A stretch of 64,000 bases of DNA from Syntrophomonas sp. DTU019. Lineage in GTDB: Bacteria; Bacillota; Syntrophomonadia; Syntrophomonadales; Syntrophomonadaceae. The stretch is from positions 682,001 to 746,000 of the forward strand of contig CAJYDM010000001.1 of the NCBI GenBank assembly GCA_913757435.1. The letters run 5' to 3'. The notes beneath the pieces are model-generated. The model saw only the letters and a list, made by a program, of their open reading frames with translations. It did no database searches and was not told where the DNA came from. A program made the translations under genes and the position numbers. Shown here one piece after another: positions 21,032 to 32,143 of this stretch. Positions within the stretch are counted from its first letter, which is position 1. Each line of letters opens with the position of its first letter.

Positions 21032-21060
21032 ATTATAGTACATGGAATATGCTTTTGCAA
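21032..21060 (-). promoter_or_regulatory. Sigma-A promoter of the serine T-box operon
   Basis: On the minus strand TTGCAA (21060-21055) and TATAAT (21037-21032) are separated by 17 bases. Transcription would start near 21,025, just ahead of the T-box leader. Confidence 0.85.
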
Positions 21061-21091
21061 CCAAATCCGACATGTATGCTTTGGTTTTGGT

Positions 21092-23533
21092 CTATTCTTC
21101 TTTCTCCACCCTGAATTTGGCCAGACCTACGATGTGGTCTCCTTTAGGGGGTTTCATTAAGAGCACACCCCTGGAATAGCGCTTCTGAACTGATATCTGA
21201 TCCACTTCCAGGCGGATTAACTGTCCTTCACCGGTCAACAGCACCAGTTCCTCGCCTGCCTCCACCGTCTGAAAAGCCACCACCTTGCCGTTCTTCCCCA
21301 GTATATCGATACTCTTCAGGCCTTTACCGCCCCGTCGCTGCTCTTTAAACTCCTCCACCGGGGTGCGTTTGCCATAGCCGTTCTCGGTCACCAGCAATAC
21401 CCAAGCATTCTCCCGGTATTTGTCGATACCGATGACATAGTCGTTTATCGCCAAATTTATGGCTTTGACCCCAGCCGCGGTGCGTCCCATTGGGCGCACC
21501 TGACTTTCATCGAACATAATGGATAAGCCATGTGAGCTGCCAATCATTATACGGTCGCCACGGTCTACACGCCTCACCCCAACCAGTTCATCGTCTTCGC
21601 GCAGGTTGATGGCTATAAGCCCCGATTTCCTGATATTAGTGAAGGCTGCCAGGGAGGTTTTCTTGATAATGCCCTTTTTGGTCAGCATGATCAGGTTTTT
21701 GGTATCATCCATTTGGCGCGCCGCCACCATGGTGGTGACTCGCTCCTGGGGCTTAAGGTCCAGGAAATTGATCACCGGAGTACCTTTGGCCTGCCGGGTC
21801 GACTCCGGCAGTCTATAGGCTTTGGTGGTAAACACCCGCCCCTGATTGGTAAAGAACAATACCGCGGATTTGACGCTCGTAACCAACACATCAGCAGCAG
21901 CATCTTCGGCCCGGTTGGTAGCGGCCAAGATGCCCCTGCCGCCGCGGCGCTGGGCGCGGTAAGCCTCCAGTGGCTGGCGTTTGATGTAACCGCGGTTGCT
22001 CAGAGTTACGACTACATCATGATCTTCTATCATATCCTCAATGTTGTAATCACTTTCATCATGGGTAATCTCGGTGCGGCGCGCATCGCCATAGTTCTTT
22101 TTGACCTCCTCCAGGTCAGCCTCAATCAATTTGAGCACTCGCTGCTGGTTTCCCAGTATATCCTCATAATCGGCTATCTTTGCCAGCAGATCGCTGTGCT
22201 CGGCTTCGATTCGTGCCCTTTCCAGACCAGTCAATTGGGCAAAGCGCATATCCAGGATGGCGTTGGCTTGCCGCTCGGAGAGAGAGAATTGCGCCATCAG
22301 CCCCAGCCGGGCAGTCTCCCGGTCTTTGCTGCTGCGGATCAGGTTCAATACCTCATCCAAATGATCGATGGCGATCCGCAAGCCTTCCACGATATGCAGC
22401 CGGTCTCGAGCCACCTGTAGTTCATAGCGGGTGCGCCGGGTAATCACGTCTTTGCGGTGCTCCAGATAATACTCTAGCATTTGTTTCAGATTTAGTACCC
22501 GGGGCTGCCCGTTGACCAGTGCGAGCATGATTACTCCGAAGCTGTCCTCCATTTGGGTGTGGCGAAAGAGCTTGTTTACGACTACATTCACATTGACATC
22601 TTTGCGGACCTCAATCACGATGCGCATTCCCTGGCGATTGGATTCATCGCGCAAGTCAACAATACCGTCGAGTTTCTTGTCCCTGACCAGCTCAGCGATT
22701 TTTTCCACCAGGCGCGCTTTGTTGACCTGATAGGGCAGTTCAGTCACTATGATGGCATTGCGACCGTTGCGGCGCTCTTCAATGGTATGCCGGGCCCGAA
22801 TGCGCACACTGCCACGTCCGGTCATATAAGCCTGCCGGATGCCGTCCGTACCCATGATGATTCCGGCGGTGGGAAAATCCGGGCCGGGTATCAAGGCATT
22901 CAGCTCCTCGATAGATATCTCTGAATTGGCCATCAAAGCCTTTAGCCCATCGACCACCTCACCCAAATTATGGGGGGGGATATTGGTAGCCATACCGACT
23001 GCTATCCCTGCTGATCCATTGATCAAGAGATTCGGTATACGGGCCGGCAAAATCTGAGGTTCCTGGCGGGAATCGTCGTAATTGGGACGCCATTCTACGG
23101 TATCTTTATCGATGTCCCTTAACAATTCAGAGGCTATCTTGGCCATGCGGCTTTCCGTATAACGCATGGCTGCAGCCGAGTCCCCGTCTACCGAGCCGAA
23201 GTTGCCATGCCCATCTATTAAGGGATAGCGCATAGCAAAATCCTGAGCCATTTTAACCATAGTGTCGTATATGGCCGCATCCCCGTGGGGATGGTATTTA
23301 CCCATTACTTCACCGACGATATTGGCCGACTTTTTATGGGGTTTTTCATGGGTCATGCCCATGTCGTACAGAGCGTAAAGGATGCGGCGATGCACCGGCT
23401 TCATGCCGTCCCTAACATCAGGAATGGCTCGAGATACGATTACGCTCATGGAGTATTCCAGAAATGATTTTTGGACTTCTTTTTCAATGTTGATCGGCTC
23501 TACCCGATCAAATAGGTTGGCTTCTCCCATCAT
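21092..23533 (-). CDS. gyrA: DNA gyrase subunit A
   Basis: GyrA breaks and rejoins DNA in the supercoiling enzyme. The active-site tyrosine is Tyr125 in AAMRYTE. The quinolone region reads HPHGDAAIYDT, so the position usually Ser in E. coli (Ser83) is Ala. The C-terminal beta-pinwheel has repeated blades, including the GyrA-box-like QRRGGKG near residue 735. Length (813) is normal. Two ATGs in tandem follow GAGGTGAG; the second (23530) has slightly better spacing. It follows gyrB by 9 bases. Confidence 0.97.
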   Translation of the reverse strand: MMGEANLFDRVEPINIEKEVQKSFLEYSMSVIVSRAIPDVRDGMKPVHRRILYALYDMGMTHEKPHKKSANIVGEVMGKYHPHGDAAIYDTMVKMAQDFAMRYPLIDGHGNFGSVDGDSAAAMRYTESRMAKIASELLRDIDKDTVEWRPNYDDSRQEPQILPARIPNLLINGSAGIAVGMATNIPPHNLGEVVDGLKALMANSEISIEELNALIPGPDFPTAGIIMGTDGIRQAYMTGRGSVRIRARHTIEERRNGRNAIIVTELPYQVNKARLVEKIAELVRDKKLDGIVDLRDESNRQGMRIVIEVRKDVNVNVVVNKLFRHTQMEDSFGVIMLALVNGQPRVLNLKQMLEYYLEHRKDVITRRTRYELQVARDRLHIVEGLRIAIDHLDEVLNLIRSSKDRETARLGLMAQFSLSERQANAILDMRFAQLTGLERARIEAEHSDLLAKIADYEDILGNQQRVLKLIEADLEEVKKNYGDARRTEITHDESDYNIEDMIEDHDVVVTLSNRGYIKRQPLEAYRAQRRGGRGILAATNRAEDAAADVLVTSVKSAVLFFTNQGRVFTTKAYRLPESTRQAKGTPVINFLDLKPQERVTTMVAARQMDDTKNLIMLTKKGIIKKTSLAAFTNIRKSGLIAINLREDDELVGVRRVDRGDRIMIGSSHGLSIMFDESQVRPMGRTAAGVKAINLAINDYVIGIDKYRENAWVLLVTENGYGKRTPVEEFKEQRRGGKGLKSIDILGKNGKVVAFQTVEAGEELVLLTGEGQLIRLEVDQISVQKRYSRGVLLMKPPKGDHIVGLAKFRVEKEE

Positions 23534-23542
23534 CTCACCTCG

Positions 23543-25453
<1,911 letters not shown>

Positions 25454-25705
25454 TTAAGCCTCCTTCAAGTAGTTAAACACCCGTTTATAAAGGGTGATGG
25501 AGGAAATTGGCGAAAGGTAGACTTTGTCGTCACAGATGACCACTGCTTTTTCCTTACCCTTCTCACTTATGCTGACCAGGTTTTTCTCCATCCGGGCGAT
25601 TTCAACTATGTCCCGGACATCATTTGACACCGGGGGTTCATAATTCAGAATGGCAATTACGCTGGGCGCGGAAATGATATAGTTATTGCCGAGATGAATG
25701 TACAT
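25454..25705 (-). CDS. remB: RemB-like DNA-binding regulator (DUF370)
   Basis: This 83-residue protein matches YaaB/RemB: MYIHLGNNYIISAPSVIAIL at the start, DIVEIARMEKNLVSISEKGKEKA in the middle and a VYLSPISSITLYKR C-terminus. RemA/RemB proteins activate biofilm-matrix genes in Bacillus; RemA also affects osmoprotection. Its role in Clostridia is not known. Position between recF and gyrB matches yaaB in Bacillus subtilis. It ends 4 bases before the gyrB start. Confidence 0.9.
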   Translation of the reverse strand: MYIHLGNNYIISAPSVIAILNYEPPVSNDVRDIVEIARMEKNLVSISEKGKEKAVVICDDKVYLSPISSITLYKRVFNYLKEA

Positions 25706-25709
25706 GTTC

Positions 25710-26810
25710 CTACTCCTTTCGCGTTATAGTTCCGTTTTGTACGGTATACCAAGCCACATCGGGCGGAAGGCTGGGTATGGTCTCCACGGAAGACAAAAAG
25801 GATTGATATTTGGCTCGGGCTAGTTCCTGCAATAATAGAATTTTGCGTTGTTGATCCAATTCCGCCAGGACTTCATCGAGTAAAAAAACGGGATAGTACC
25901 CGCTTATGGCGGCGAAGCAGTAGATTTCCGCCAATTTCAAACCTACCGCCAGATTGCGCTGTTGTCCCTGCGAAGCGAACAGCCGGGCCAGTTTGTCATC
26001 AACATAAATATTGAGGTCATCCAGGTGAGGACCGATTAAACTGTTTCTCCTAAGTATCTCCTGAGTCCTTTTTTCATGCCCGATACGCAGCAGGTGTTCT
26101 CGGAGAATGTCCAGGTTAATTGTATCACTATCTACCGCAAATGAAAGCGCATATCTCAACTGCAACCGTTCCGTCCCGCCGGTGAGGCGTTCATAGATGG
26201 GAATTGCAGTCTCCTGCAGGCGATGCACGTAACGTATTCGGCTTAAAGCCACTTCTGCAGCGCTTTTTACGAATAATTCATTGGTTATATCGAATACCCG
26301 GCTTTTGCCCTGATCCTTGCGCAGCATATCATTGCGCCTTTTCAACAGGCCCAGGTAATTATTCAGTTCATAAGCATAAGGCCGTGATATCTGGCTCAAT
26401 GCGAAATCCAGATACTGGCGGCGCCGCACCGGGCTGCCTTTGATCAAATATAAATCGTCTGGAGTAAACAATACCACTCTCAGACGATCGTCATGACTGC
26501 GATAGGCCTTTTTACTATTGATCTCGAAGAGTTTGGCTTTCTCCCGGTCTATGCTCAGCCTGGCCTCAATGCTGCGGTCCTGTTTATTATAAATCCCCTC
26601 AATAGTGCAGCGTGAGGCTTGGTGGTTGATTAGATTGGCTTCTTTTCCGCTGCGAAAAGAAGTGGTGGTAGCCAGTACAAATACCGCCTCCAATAAATTG
26701 GTCTTACCCTGAGCATTGGCACCGCCAAAGATGTTTAAACCTGGCTGGGGCCGCAATTTTACCTGAATAAGGTTGCGAAACTGGTTGAGGCGGATTTCAT
26801 TCAATCGCAA
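25710..26810 (-). CDS. recF: DNA replication and repair protein RecF
   Basis: RecF is an SMC-like ATPase that helps RecO and RecR load RecA at gaps. Walker A (GGANAQGKTNLLEA) lies at about residues 29-42. The signature GQQRNLAVGLKLAE (about 287-300) and Walker B FLLDEVLAELD (about 314-324) are clear. At 366 residues the length is normal. It ends 4 bases before remB and begins 21 bases after dnaN. The RNA-binding YaaA gene usually found between dnaN and recF in Bacilli is absent. Confidence 0.97.
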   Translation of the reverse strand: MRLNEIRLNQFRNLIQVKLRPQPGLNIFGGANAQGKTNLLEAVFVLATTTSFRSGKEANLINHQASRCTIEGIYNKQDRSIEARLSIDREKAKLFEINSKKAYRSHDDRLRVVLFTPDDLYLIKGSPVRRRQYLDFALSQISRPYAYELNNYLGLLKRRNDMLRKDQGKSRVFDITNELFVKSAAEVALSRIRYVHRLQETAIPIYERLTGGTERLQLRYALSFAVDSDTINLDILREHLLRIGHEKRTQEILRRNSLIGPHLDDLNIYVDDKLARLFASQGQQRNLAVGLKLAEIYCFAAISGYYPVFLLDEVLAELDQQRKILLLQELARAKYQSFLSSVETIPSLPPDVAWYTVQNGTITRKE

Positions 26811-26831
26811 GGGCTAATCTCACTCTCTTTA

Positions 26832-27968
26832 TTAACTGCTGGTTCTAAGTGGTACCAGGATATAGATATAATTGTCTTTTTGGGGATTTTTTATCATGGC
26901 CGGTCCCAAAGATCCAGAGAGATTGATGTCCAGGTGTTCGCTTTCAGCATTTAACAACTTGGTTACATCCAGAAAATAACTGGTGTTAAAGGCTATCTTG
27001 AGGTTGGGCTCCCCTTCTGAGCTGATCTCTTCAATAACCTCTTTGATTTCACCCATAGCTTCAGAGAAGGAATTGATTATTGCTTCCTTTTCAGAAAATT
27101 CCAATTGCACATGCTGTATTTTGAGCTTGTCATCGGTGGGCATGGTCTTGGCGCGCTCCAGGGTATTGAGCAGCACCTGGCTGCTTATGCTTATTTTAGT
27201 GCTGAAATTAGGCGGTATGACTTGTTCATAATTGGGGTATTGACCTTCGATCAAGCGAGACAGCAGAATTACATCATCGCGGTAGAACAAGGCGTTATTA
27301 TCAGTGATGGCAATATTCACCGGTTCCGGCGAGTCTTCCAAAAGGCGCAGCAACTCATTGACCGTACGGATGGGAATAATGAAATGGAATGGCTCCACTG
27401 CTTTATCCAGATCAATTTTAAAATAGGCCATGCGATGGGTGTCAGAGGCTACTACGCGCAGCTCTCCTGTGCTGGTAATATCGAATAAGACTCCGGTGAA
27501 AACCTGTCGGAAATGGGTCTGAGAGGCCGCAAAACTGGTTTTGCGCAGAGCCTCCTTCAAAACTTGCTGGGGCAGACTGAGCTTGCATTCCATATTGGCC
27601 AGGGGAAGGTCCGGATACTCAAAATCACTGTAGGTGTTGATCGAACCGGAAGAACGCCCATACTGTATGGACAGCTTGGCAGTATCCGGCTTCAGTTCCA
27701 AAACGATGGGAAGATCAGGCAACAGTTTGATAAAATCGGCAAAATAGTGGGCATTGACCAGCACAGTACCTGGATCAACTACTTCAACCTGGTTGGACAC
27801 TGCCTTGATACCGATTTCCATATCGGTGGAGGTCATGACCAGTCCCTTATCCGGGCTAACCTCGATAAGAAGCCCGGATAGCACTGGAATGGCATTCTTG
27901 CTGGAAGCTGCCCGGTGCACCAGGGTAGTCAAAGTGGACAATTCTTTTTTTTCAATCACGAATTTCAT
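26832..27968 (-). CDS. dnaN: DNA polymerase III beta sliding clamp
   Basis: The clamp tethers polymerase to DNA. The 378-residue protein shows the three repeated clamp domains: MKFVIEKKELSTLTTLVHRA..PVLSGLLIE at the start, SFAASQTHFRQVFTGVLFDI and RVVASDTHRMAYF in the middle, and IAFNTSYFLDVTKLL..DINLSGSLGPAMI near the end, closing with YILVPLRTSS, close to the usual MPMR end. It follows dnaA with a 201-base gap. Confidence 0.98.
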   Translation of the reverse strand: MKFVIEKKELSTLTTLVHRAASSKNAIPVLSGLLIEVSPDKGLVMTSTDMEIGIKAVSNQVEVVDPGTVLVNAHYFADFIKLLPDLPIVLELKPDTAKLSIQYGRSSGSINTYSDFEYPDLPLANMECKLSLPQQVLKEALRKTSFAASQTHFRQVFTGVLFDITSTGELRVVASDTHRMAYFKIDLDKAVEPFHFIIPIRTVNELLRLLEDSPEPVNIAITDNNALFYRDDVILLSRLIEGQYPNYEQVIPPNFSTKISISSQVLLNTLERAKTMPTDDKLKIQHVQLEFSEKEAIINSFSEAMGEIKEVIEEISSEGEPNLKIAFNTSYFLDVTKLLNAESEHLDINLSGSLGPAMIKNPQKDNYIYILVPLRTSS

Positions 27969-28169
27969 CGTTCTTTAATCCTCCAACCCAGTTTATTTTC
28001 AGGTATTTATTTTGGCTGATCTGTTTTAATCGGTCAGGCGTCATCTTCATCTTCTTATTATTAACAACTTAGTAGTATACGTAGTAGGGGCCTTGAATAT
28101 GTGTATATCTGCCTCGAATCCTGACGAATTTGGAAGTTAGGCACTGCATAAAGCTGTTGATAACTATCT
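27969..28169. other. dnaA-dnaN intergenic region with a DnaA-box-like site
   Basis: The 201 bases are AT-rich (for example 28050-28085) and contain TGTTGATAA at 28155-28163, one base from the DnaA-box complement TGTGGATAA. In many Firmicutes the dnaA-dnaN gap forms part of a bipartite origin; here I see only one weak box, so it may just hold the dnaN promoter. Confidence 0.45.
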
Positions 28170-29468
28170 TCATTCGTAGTTATGAGGATCTAATTTCTTG
28201 ACCAGCATGCCGATAGTAGATTGCAGTTCAGCATCAGCAGCCATATCCTTTTCCACTTTCTCATTGGCATGGATCACCGTGGTGTGATCCCGGCCCCCAA
28301 ACTGCTCCCCGATCTGCGGATATGAAGCCTCAGTCAGTTTACGGCATAGGTACATGGCGATCTGCCGAGGATAAGCTACCTGCTTGGTCCGTTTCTTGGA
28401 GAGCATTTCTGCCAAAGCTATACCATAATAGGAAGCCACTTCTTTCTGCACCAGTTCGATAGTAATTTTTCGAGGGCGCGGCGGAGGCAGGATGTCCTTT
28501 AAAGCCTCACTGGCAGTGGACATATTAAGGGGTTTGTTGGTGATGGTGGCATAAGCCACCATGCGGATCAAGGCCCCCTCCAATTCACGGATATTGGAAT
28601 CTATATAATTGGCTATATAGTCTAATATATCATAGGGGATATTGAGATTTTCGGCCTGAGCCTTCTTGCGCAAAATGGCTACCCGAGTCTCCAAATCAGG
28701 GGGCTGGATATCGGTGATCAAGCCCCATTCAAACCGGGAACGCAGCCGGTCTTCCAGGGTGGGTATATTTTTCGGAGGGCGGTCGCTGGAGATCACCAGT
28801 TGTTTATTAGCCTCATACAGGGAATTGAAAGTGTGAAAAAACTCCTCCTGGGTGCGTTCTTTTCCGGCTAGAAACTGAATGTCGTCTATTAATAGCACAT
28901 CGATATTACGGTACTTATTGCGAAAACCGAAAGTGCTGTCATCTTTAATGGCGGTTATCAATTCGTTGGTAAACTGTTCTGAAGAAACATACATAACAGA
29001 ATGATTCGGGTTTTTTCGCAGTATATGATGGCCGATAGCCTGCATCAGGTGTGTTTTACCGAGTCCTACTCCGCCGTATATGAAAAGGGGGTTATACGCT
29101 TTGAAGGGCGACTCGCCTACTGCATAGCAAGCAGCGTGGGCAAAGCGGTTGCTATTGCCTACCACGAAAGTATCGAAGGTATATTTGCGATTAAGTGAGG
29201 AGGTTTTGTAATCCAGACTGGAATCTGTAGTAAGGAGCAGAGACACATCCTGATTGGTCAGGCTGCGCAGCTTCTTCACAATGTTGTCAAAATAGCGCGA
29301 CTCGATCCACTCTTTAGTAAGGGAATTGGGCACGCTGATTATTACATTATTATTATAGAAAGAATCGTATTTAACCAAACTGAACCAGATGTCAAAGCTA
29401 GTTGACCCGATTTCCTCGCGCAGGGATTGCATGATCCTGTTCCAGATCACGGCATAGTCAGTGGACAT
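28170..29468 (-). CDS. dnaA: Chromosomal replication initiator DnaA
   Basis: DnaA binds origin boxes and melts DNA. Domain I spans about 1-80 ([20 protein letters not shown]). AAA+ domain III has Walker [10 protein letters not shown] (132-140), Walker [12 protein letters not shown] (about 192-202) and SDRPPKNI. C-terminal domain IV has the DNA-binding signature [15 protein letters not shown] (about 393-407). Domain II is very short, giving 432 residues. The ATG at 29468 follows AGGAGG by 9 bases. It faces away from rpmH, leaving oriC between them. Confidence 0.98.
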   Translation of the reverse strand: MSTDYAVIWNRIMQSLREEIGSTSFDIWFSLVKYDSFYNNNVIISVPNSLTKEWIESRYFDNIVKKLRSLTNQDVSLLLTTDSSLDYKTSSLNRKYTFDTFVVGNSNRFAHAACYAVGESPFKAYNPLFIYGGVGLGKTHLMQAIGHHILRKNPNHSVMYVSSEQFTNELITAIKDDSTFGFRNKYRNIDVLLIDDIQFLAGKERTQEEFFHTFNSLYEANKQLVISSDRPPKNIPTLEDRLRSRFEWGLITDIQPPDLETRVAILRKKAQAENLNIPYDILDYIANYIDSNIRELEGALIRMVAYATITNKPLNMSTASEALKDILPPPRPRKITIELVQKEVASYYGIALAEMLSKKRTKQVAYPRQIAMYLCRKLTEASYPQIGEQFGGRDHTTVIHANEKVEKDMAADAELQSTIGMLVKKLDPHNYE

Positions 29469-29662
29469 TCATGAAAGCCTCCTGTTGTTTTGTGGATAAA
29501 GCAGCTGTGAATAAGTTAAAGGCTGTGGATATGCGCTCAGAAATCCATGATAAACAATGCTTTGCACAAGCGCAACTGTTCCTGGTAGGACTAGCCTAAA
29601 AATATAGTATAATCATAGCAGATTGAGCCATTTTTTAGAAGTATTTAGAATTGGTGCCATTC
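29469..29662. other. oriC: Candidate oriC with clustered DnaA boxes
   Basis: Three boxes in the same orientation lie just upstream of dnaA: TGTGGATAA (29491-29499, perfect), TGTGAATAA (29506-29514, consensus with variable base) and TGTGGATAT (29524-29532, one mismatch). An AT-rich stretch follows (about 29597-29640). Gene direction switches here from minus to plus. Together these mark the replication origin. The exact unwinding element cannot be fixed by eye. Confidence 0.75.
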
Positions 29663-29692
29663 TTGACATTCAGGGGTTTATGTCAATATAAT
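29663..29692 (+). promoter_or_regulatory. Sigma-A promoter of rpmH-rnpA
   Basis: Consensus TTGACA (29663-29668) and TATAAT (29687-29692) are 18 bases apart, about 35 bases before the rpmH start. Confidence 0.9.
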
Positions 29693-29727
29693 TAAATGGT
29701 GTTTATAACAAGGGAGGCAACCACAAA

Positions 29728-29862
29728 ATGAAAAGAACATACCAGCCAAAAAACCGGCAGAGAAAAAAGGTACACGGTTTTAGAAAGCGGATGGCCACCG
29801 CCAGCGGCAGAAAAGTGTTGGCTGCCCGGCGCAGAAAAGGTAGAAAGGCGCTATCAGCATAG
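29728..29862 (+). CDS. rpmH: Ribosomal protein L34
   Basis: This 44-residue protein ([20 protein letters not shown] at the start, [14 protein letters not shown] at the end) is a standard L34, highly basic, in the large subunit. AGGGAGG lies 9 bases before the ATG. A consensus promoter precedes it and rnpA follows 42 bases later, the conserved origin-right order of Firmicutes. Confidence 0.98.
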   Translation: MKRTYQPKNRQRKKVHGFRKRMATASGRKVLAARRRKGRKALSA

Positions 29863-29904
29863 GTCGTCAAAAACGGCCTTATTTTATTCAGGGAAGGTCC
29901 TGGA

Positions 29905-30249
29905 ATGTTAGCAAAAGAACAACGTATCAGCCAGGGGCGGGACTTTCACAATATCTATAAAAATGGCAAGAGGATACCGGGTCGATACATCCTGGTGTTT
30001 TTTCGACCCGGAGCAGAGAGCACCAACCGATTAGGTTTCGTGGTCAGTAAAAAGGTGGGCAAAGCCGTGGTCCGCAACCGGGTAAAAAGGAGACTTAGGG
30101 CCATGCTGCGGGAGATGCTGCCTGAATTAAAGCAGCCCTATGATATTGTGATCAATGCGCGCCCTGGTATTGAGGACAGCAGCAATAAGGATTTGCATAA
30201 TGACTTGTTGCTCGCCCTGAAGAAAGCCAAGTTATGCTTAAAGAAATAG
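29905..30249 (+). CDS. rnpA: Ribonuclease P protein component
   Basis: RnpA assists the catalytic RNA that matures tRNA 5' ends. The 114-residue protein has the RNR-box region [22 protein letters not shown] (about residues 44-65), the family signature, plus DIVINARPG. Length is normal. Its 3' end overlaps yidD by 16 bases, implying coupled translation. Confidence 0.97.
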   Translation: MLAKEQRISQGRDFHNIYKNGKRIPGRYILVFFRPGAESTNRLGFVVSKKVGKAVVRNRVKRRLRAMLREMLPELKQPYDIVINARPGIEDSSNKDLHNDLLLALKKAKLCLKK

Positions 30250-30443
30250 TGCTGAGAATGATCAAAGGCTATCAGAAAACAAGCATATTCAGGCTCCCTG
30301 CCTGTCGCTTTTACCCTTCCTGTTCCAGTTATTCGATACAAGCAGTTGAAAAGTACGGGGTTTTAAAAGGAGGATGGTTGTCAGTCAAGAGAATTTGCAG
30401 GTGTCACCCTTTCAATCCAGGGGGTTATGATCCCCTGCTGTAG
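30234..30443 (+). CDS. yidD: Membrane protein insertion efficiency factor YidD
   Basis: The 69-residue protein carries the family core [19 protein letters not shown] (about residues 24-42) and ends with [14 protein letters not shown]. YidD is a small amphipathic membrane-associated protein that helps YidC-dependent insertion. It overlaps rnpA and precedes yidC, the conserved order rnpA-yidD-yidC. Confidence 0.97.
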   Translation: MLKEIVLRMIKGYQKTSIFRLPACRFYPSCSSYSIQAVEKYGVLKGGWLSVKRICRCHPFNPGGYDPLL

Positions 30444-30532
30444 AGGTTTAGCGTGTGACACCAAAGTACGAGGTTCACTCTTAAGGAGGTGAAACCTGCT
30501 GGCGACTGCGATCGCTATATGCAGGGCTTAGT

Positions 30533-31375
30533 TTGTGGCAAACCTTTGTTCAATGGTTTACTAGCCTGATTCAATTTCTGTATGGCATTACGGTTAGCCT
30601 GGGAGTGCCCAGTTATGCGCTGGCTATAATTTTAATGACCGTATTGATAAAGTTGCTGCTATTCCCCATCAATCAGAAGCAGCTTAAATCGATGCGCGAT
30701 ATGCAGGTAATCCAGCCGCGCATGAAGGAACTGCAGGAGAGATACAAAGATAATCCCGAGGTCATGCAGAAAAAGCTGGGAGAATTATATAAGGAATCTG
30801 GGGTCAGTCCCCTTTCGGGATGTCTGCCACTGCTTTTGCAGATGCCGATCTTCATAGCATTCTATCAATCACTGCTGCATCTCCAGTTTGCGGACCAGGC
30901 CCATGCGGCGTTTTTTTGGATCACAAATCTGGGCCAGAGAGATCCGCTATTCATACTGGCATTGCTCTCCGCCGGGACTACCTACCTGCAGCAGAGGGTG
31001 TCAGCCGTAAACGCAGAGGATCCTACCCAGAAAACCATGATGTATATGATGCCCCTGATGATGGCGTGGATCGCAGCCACAGTTCCTGCGGGTTTGGCCT
31101 TATACTGGGTCACCTTCAATATCTTGGGAATACTGCAACAGCTGTTAGTCAATCGCAGCCACAGCCAGGCTAAACTGGATACCGGAACAGGAATTACTGT
31201 CGCGGCTGGTTTTGAACAGCCTCAGGAAGACACCGACAATGCATCCAGCCAAAATGAAGATGAGGACTTTGAACTGGCTTCCGATTCAGGACAAGAACCG
31301 ACAGCAGGGAGGGACAAAGGAGGCAATAATAACCATGCAAGATCAGGTAGTCGAAAAAAGAGGAAAAAACGTTGA
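30533..31375 (+). CDS. yidC: Membrane protein insertase YidC/OxaA
   Basis: YidC inserts and folds inner-membrane proteins. This short Gram-positive form (about 280 residues) has a first membrane segment near 8-25, then YALAIILMTVLIKLLLFPI with the conserved intramembrane arginine replaced by Lys at about 42. A cytoplasmic hairpin (KQLKSMRDMQ...NPEVMQKKLGELYKE) follows, then GCLPLLLQMPIFIAFYQSL, with an acidic-to-basic tail ending RKKRKKR. The start is uncertain: TTG at 30533 fits the family N-terminus, but the good AAGGAGG (30483-30489) lies 43 bases upstream. Confidence 0.93.
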   Translation: MWQTFVQWFTSLIQFLYGITVSLGVPSYALAIILMTVLIKLLLFPINQKQLKSMRDMQVIQPRMKELQERYKDNPEVMQKKLGELYKESGVSPLSGCLPLLLQMPIFIAFYQSLLHLQFADQAHAAFFWITNLGQRDPLFILALLSAGTTYLQQRVSAVNAEDPTQKTMMYMMPLMMAWIAATVPAGLALYWVTFNILGILQQLLVNRSHSQAKLDTGTGITVAAGFEQPQEDTDNASSQNEDEDFELASDSGQEPTAGRDKGGNNNHARSGSRKKRKKR

Positions 31376-31964
31376 TGAGGCCATTAAGGCAGCTCTAGAT
31401 GAATTAGGCTGTGAAATCGATGATGTGGTGATTGAAGTAATAGAGGAGCCCACCAAGGGCATTTTGGGATTTATGGGTAAAAAGCCGGCGGTAGTTAGGG
31501 TATCCAGACGTGAGAAACCGGGGGAAGATGTTTGTAAAGTCCTAGAGGACCTGTTAAAACGGATGAAACTGGCTTACCGCATCGAGCAGGTGGAATATGA
31601 TGAGAACCGGGTGAGGATCAATATAGCCGGTAAGGATGTAGGCTTGTTAATAGGAAGAAAAGGCGAAACCCTAAACTCCCTGCAGTTTGTAGTGGGGCTT
31701 ATTTACAATCGCAACCGTGAAGAAAAAATGCGCATCATCCTGGATGTGGAAGACTACCGGAAAAAGAAGGAACAATCCCTGCAGAGCCTGGCCCTGCGCT
31801 TATCGGACAAGGTAAAAAACACCAAGAAAAATGTGGTCATGAGGCCGATGAGTTCACAGGAAAGAAGGATCGTACATACGGCCCTGCAAGGCGATCCGCA
31901 GGTGACCACCTATTCGACCGGGGATGAGCCTAATCGTAAAGTTGTCATATCATTGAAGAGATAA
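31335..31964 (+). CDS. jag: Jag/KhpB RNA-binding protein
   Basis: The 209-residue protein has an N-terminal Jag_N domain (1-50; EKRGKNVDEAIKAALDELGC, KGILGFMGKKPAVV), a KH domain with LLIGRKGETLNSLQFVV (about 108-124) and a C-terminal R3H domain. KhpB binds RNA with KhpA and affects cell division and sporulation in other Firmicutes. I chose ATG 31335 (AAAGGAGG 11 bases upstream); it overlaps the yidC end by 41 bases in another frame, so the two are coupled. Confidence 0.95.
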   Translation: MQDQVVEKRGKNVDEAIKAALDELGCEIDDVVIEVIEEPTKGILGFMGKKPAVVRVSRREKPGEDVCKVLEDLLKRMKLAYRIEQVEYDENRVRINIAGKDVGLLIGRKGETLNSLQFVVGLIYNRNREEKMRIILDVEDYRKKKEQSLQSLALRLSDKVKNTKKNVVMRPMSSQERRIVHTALQGDPQVTTYSTGDEPNRKVVISLKR

Positions 31965-31967
31965 GCC

Positions 31968-31996
31968 AAAAAAGGCCCGCACGCGGGCCTTTTTTA
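31968..31996 (+). terminator. Rho-independent terminator after jag
   Basis: AGGCCCGC (31973-31980) pairs with GCGGGCCT (31983-31990), extended by flanking A/T pairs, and is followed by TTTTTT. It ends the rpmH-rnpA-yidD-yidC-jag transcript. Confidence 0.9.
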
Positions 31997-32143
31997 ATGC
32001 CCGCAAAACATCTCCAAGGTGATGGCAATATGCGGCGGTGATGTGCATTGAGGGTAACACCACCGGGTTTGGTGTAAAGTGCCATTTAATCTGGTAAGAT
32101 ATTTATATTAAATTTTCATAACGCTTAAGATGAGGTCAAAGTC

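Noticed and set aside
21713-22420. 235-codon plus-strand frame
   Set aside because: Antisense to gyrA, with no independent support.
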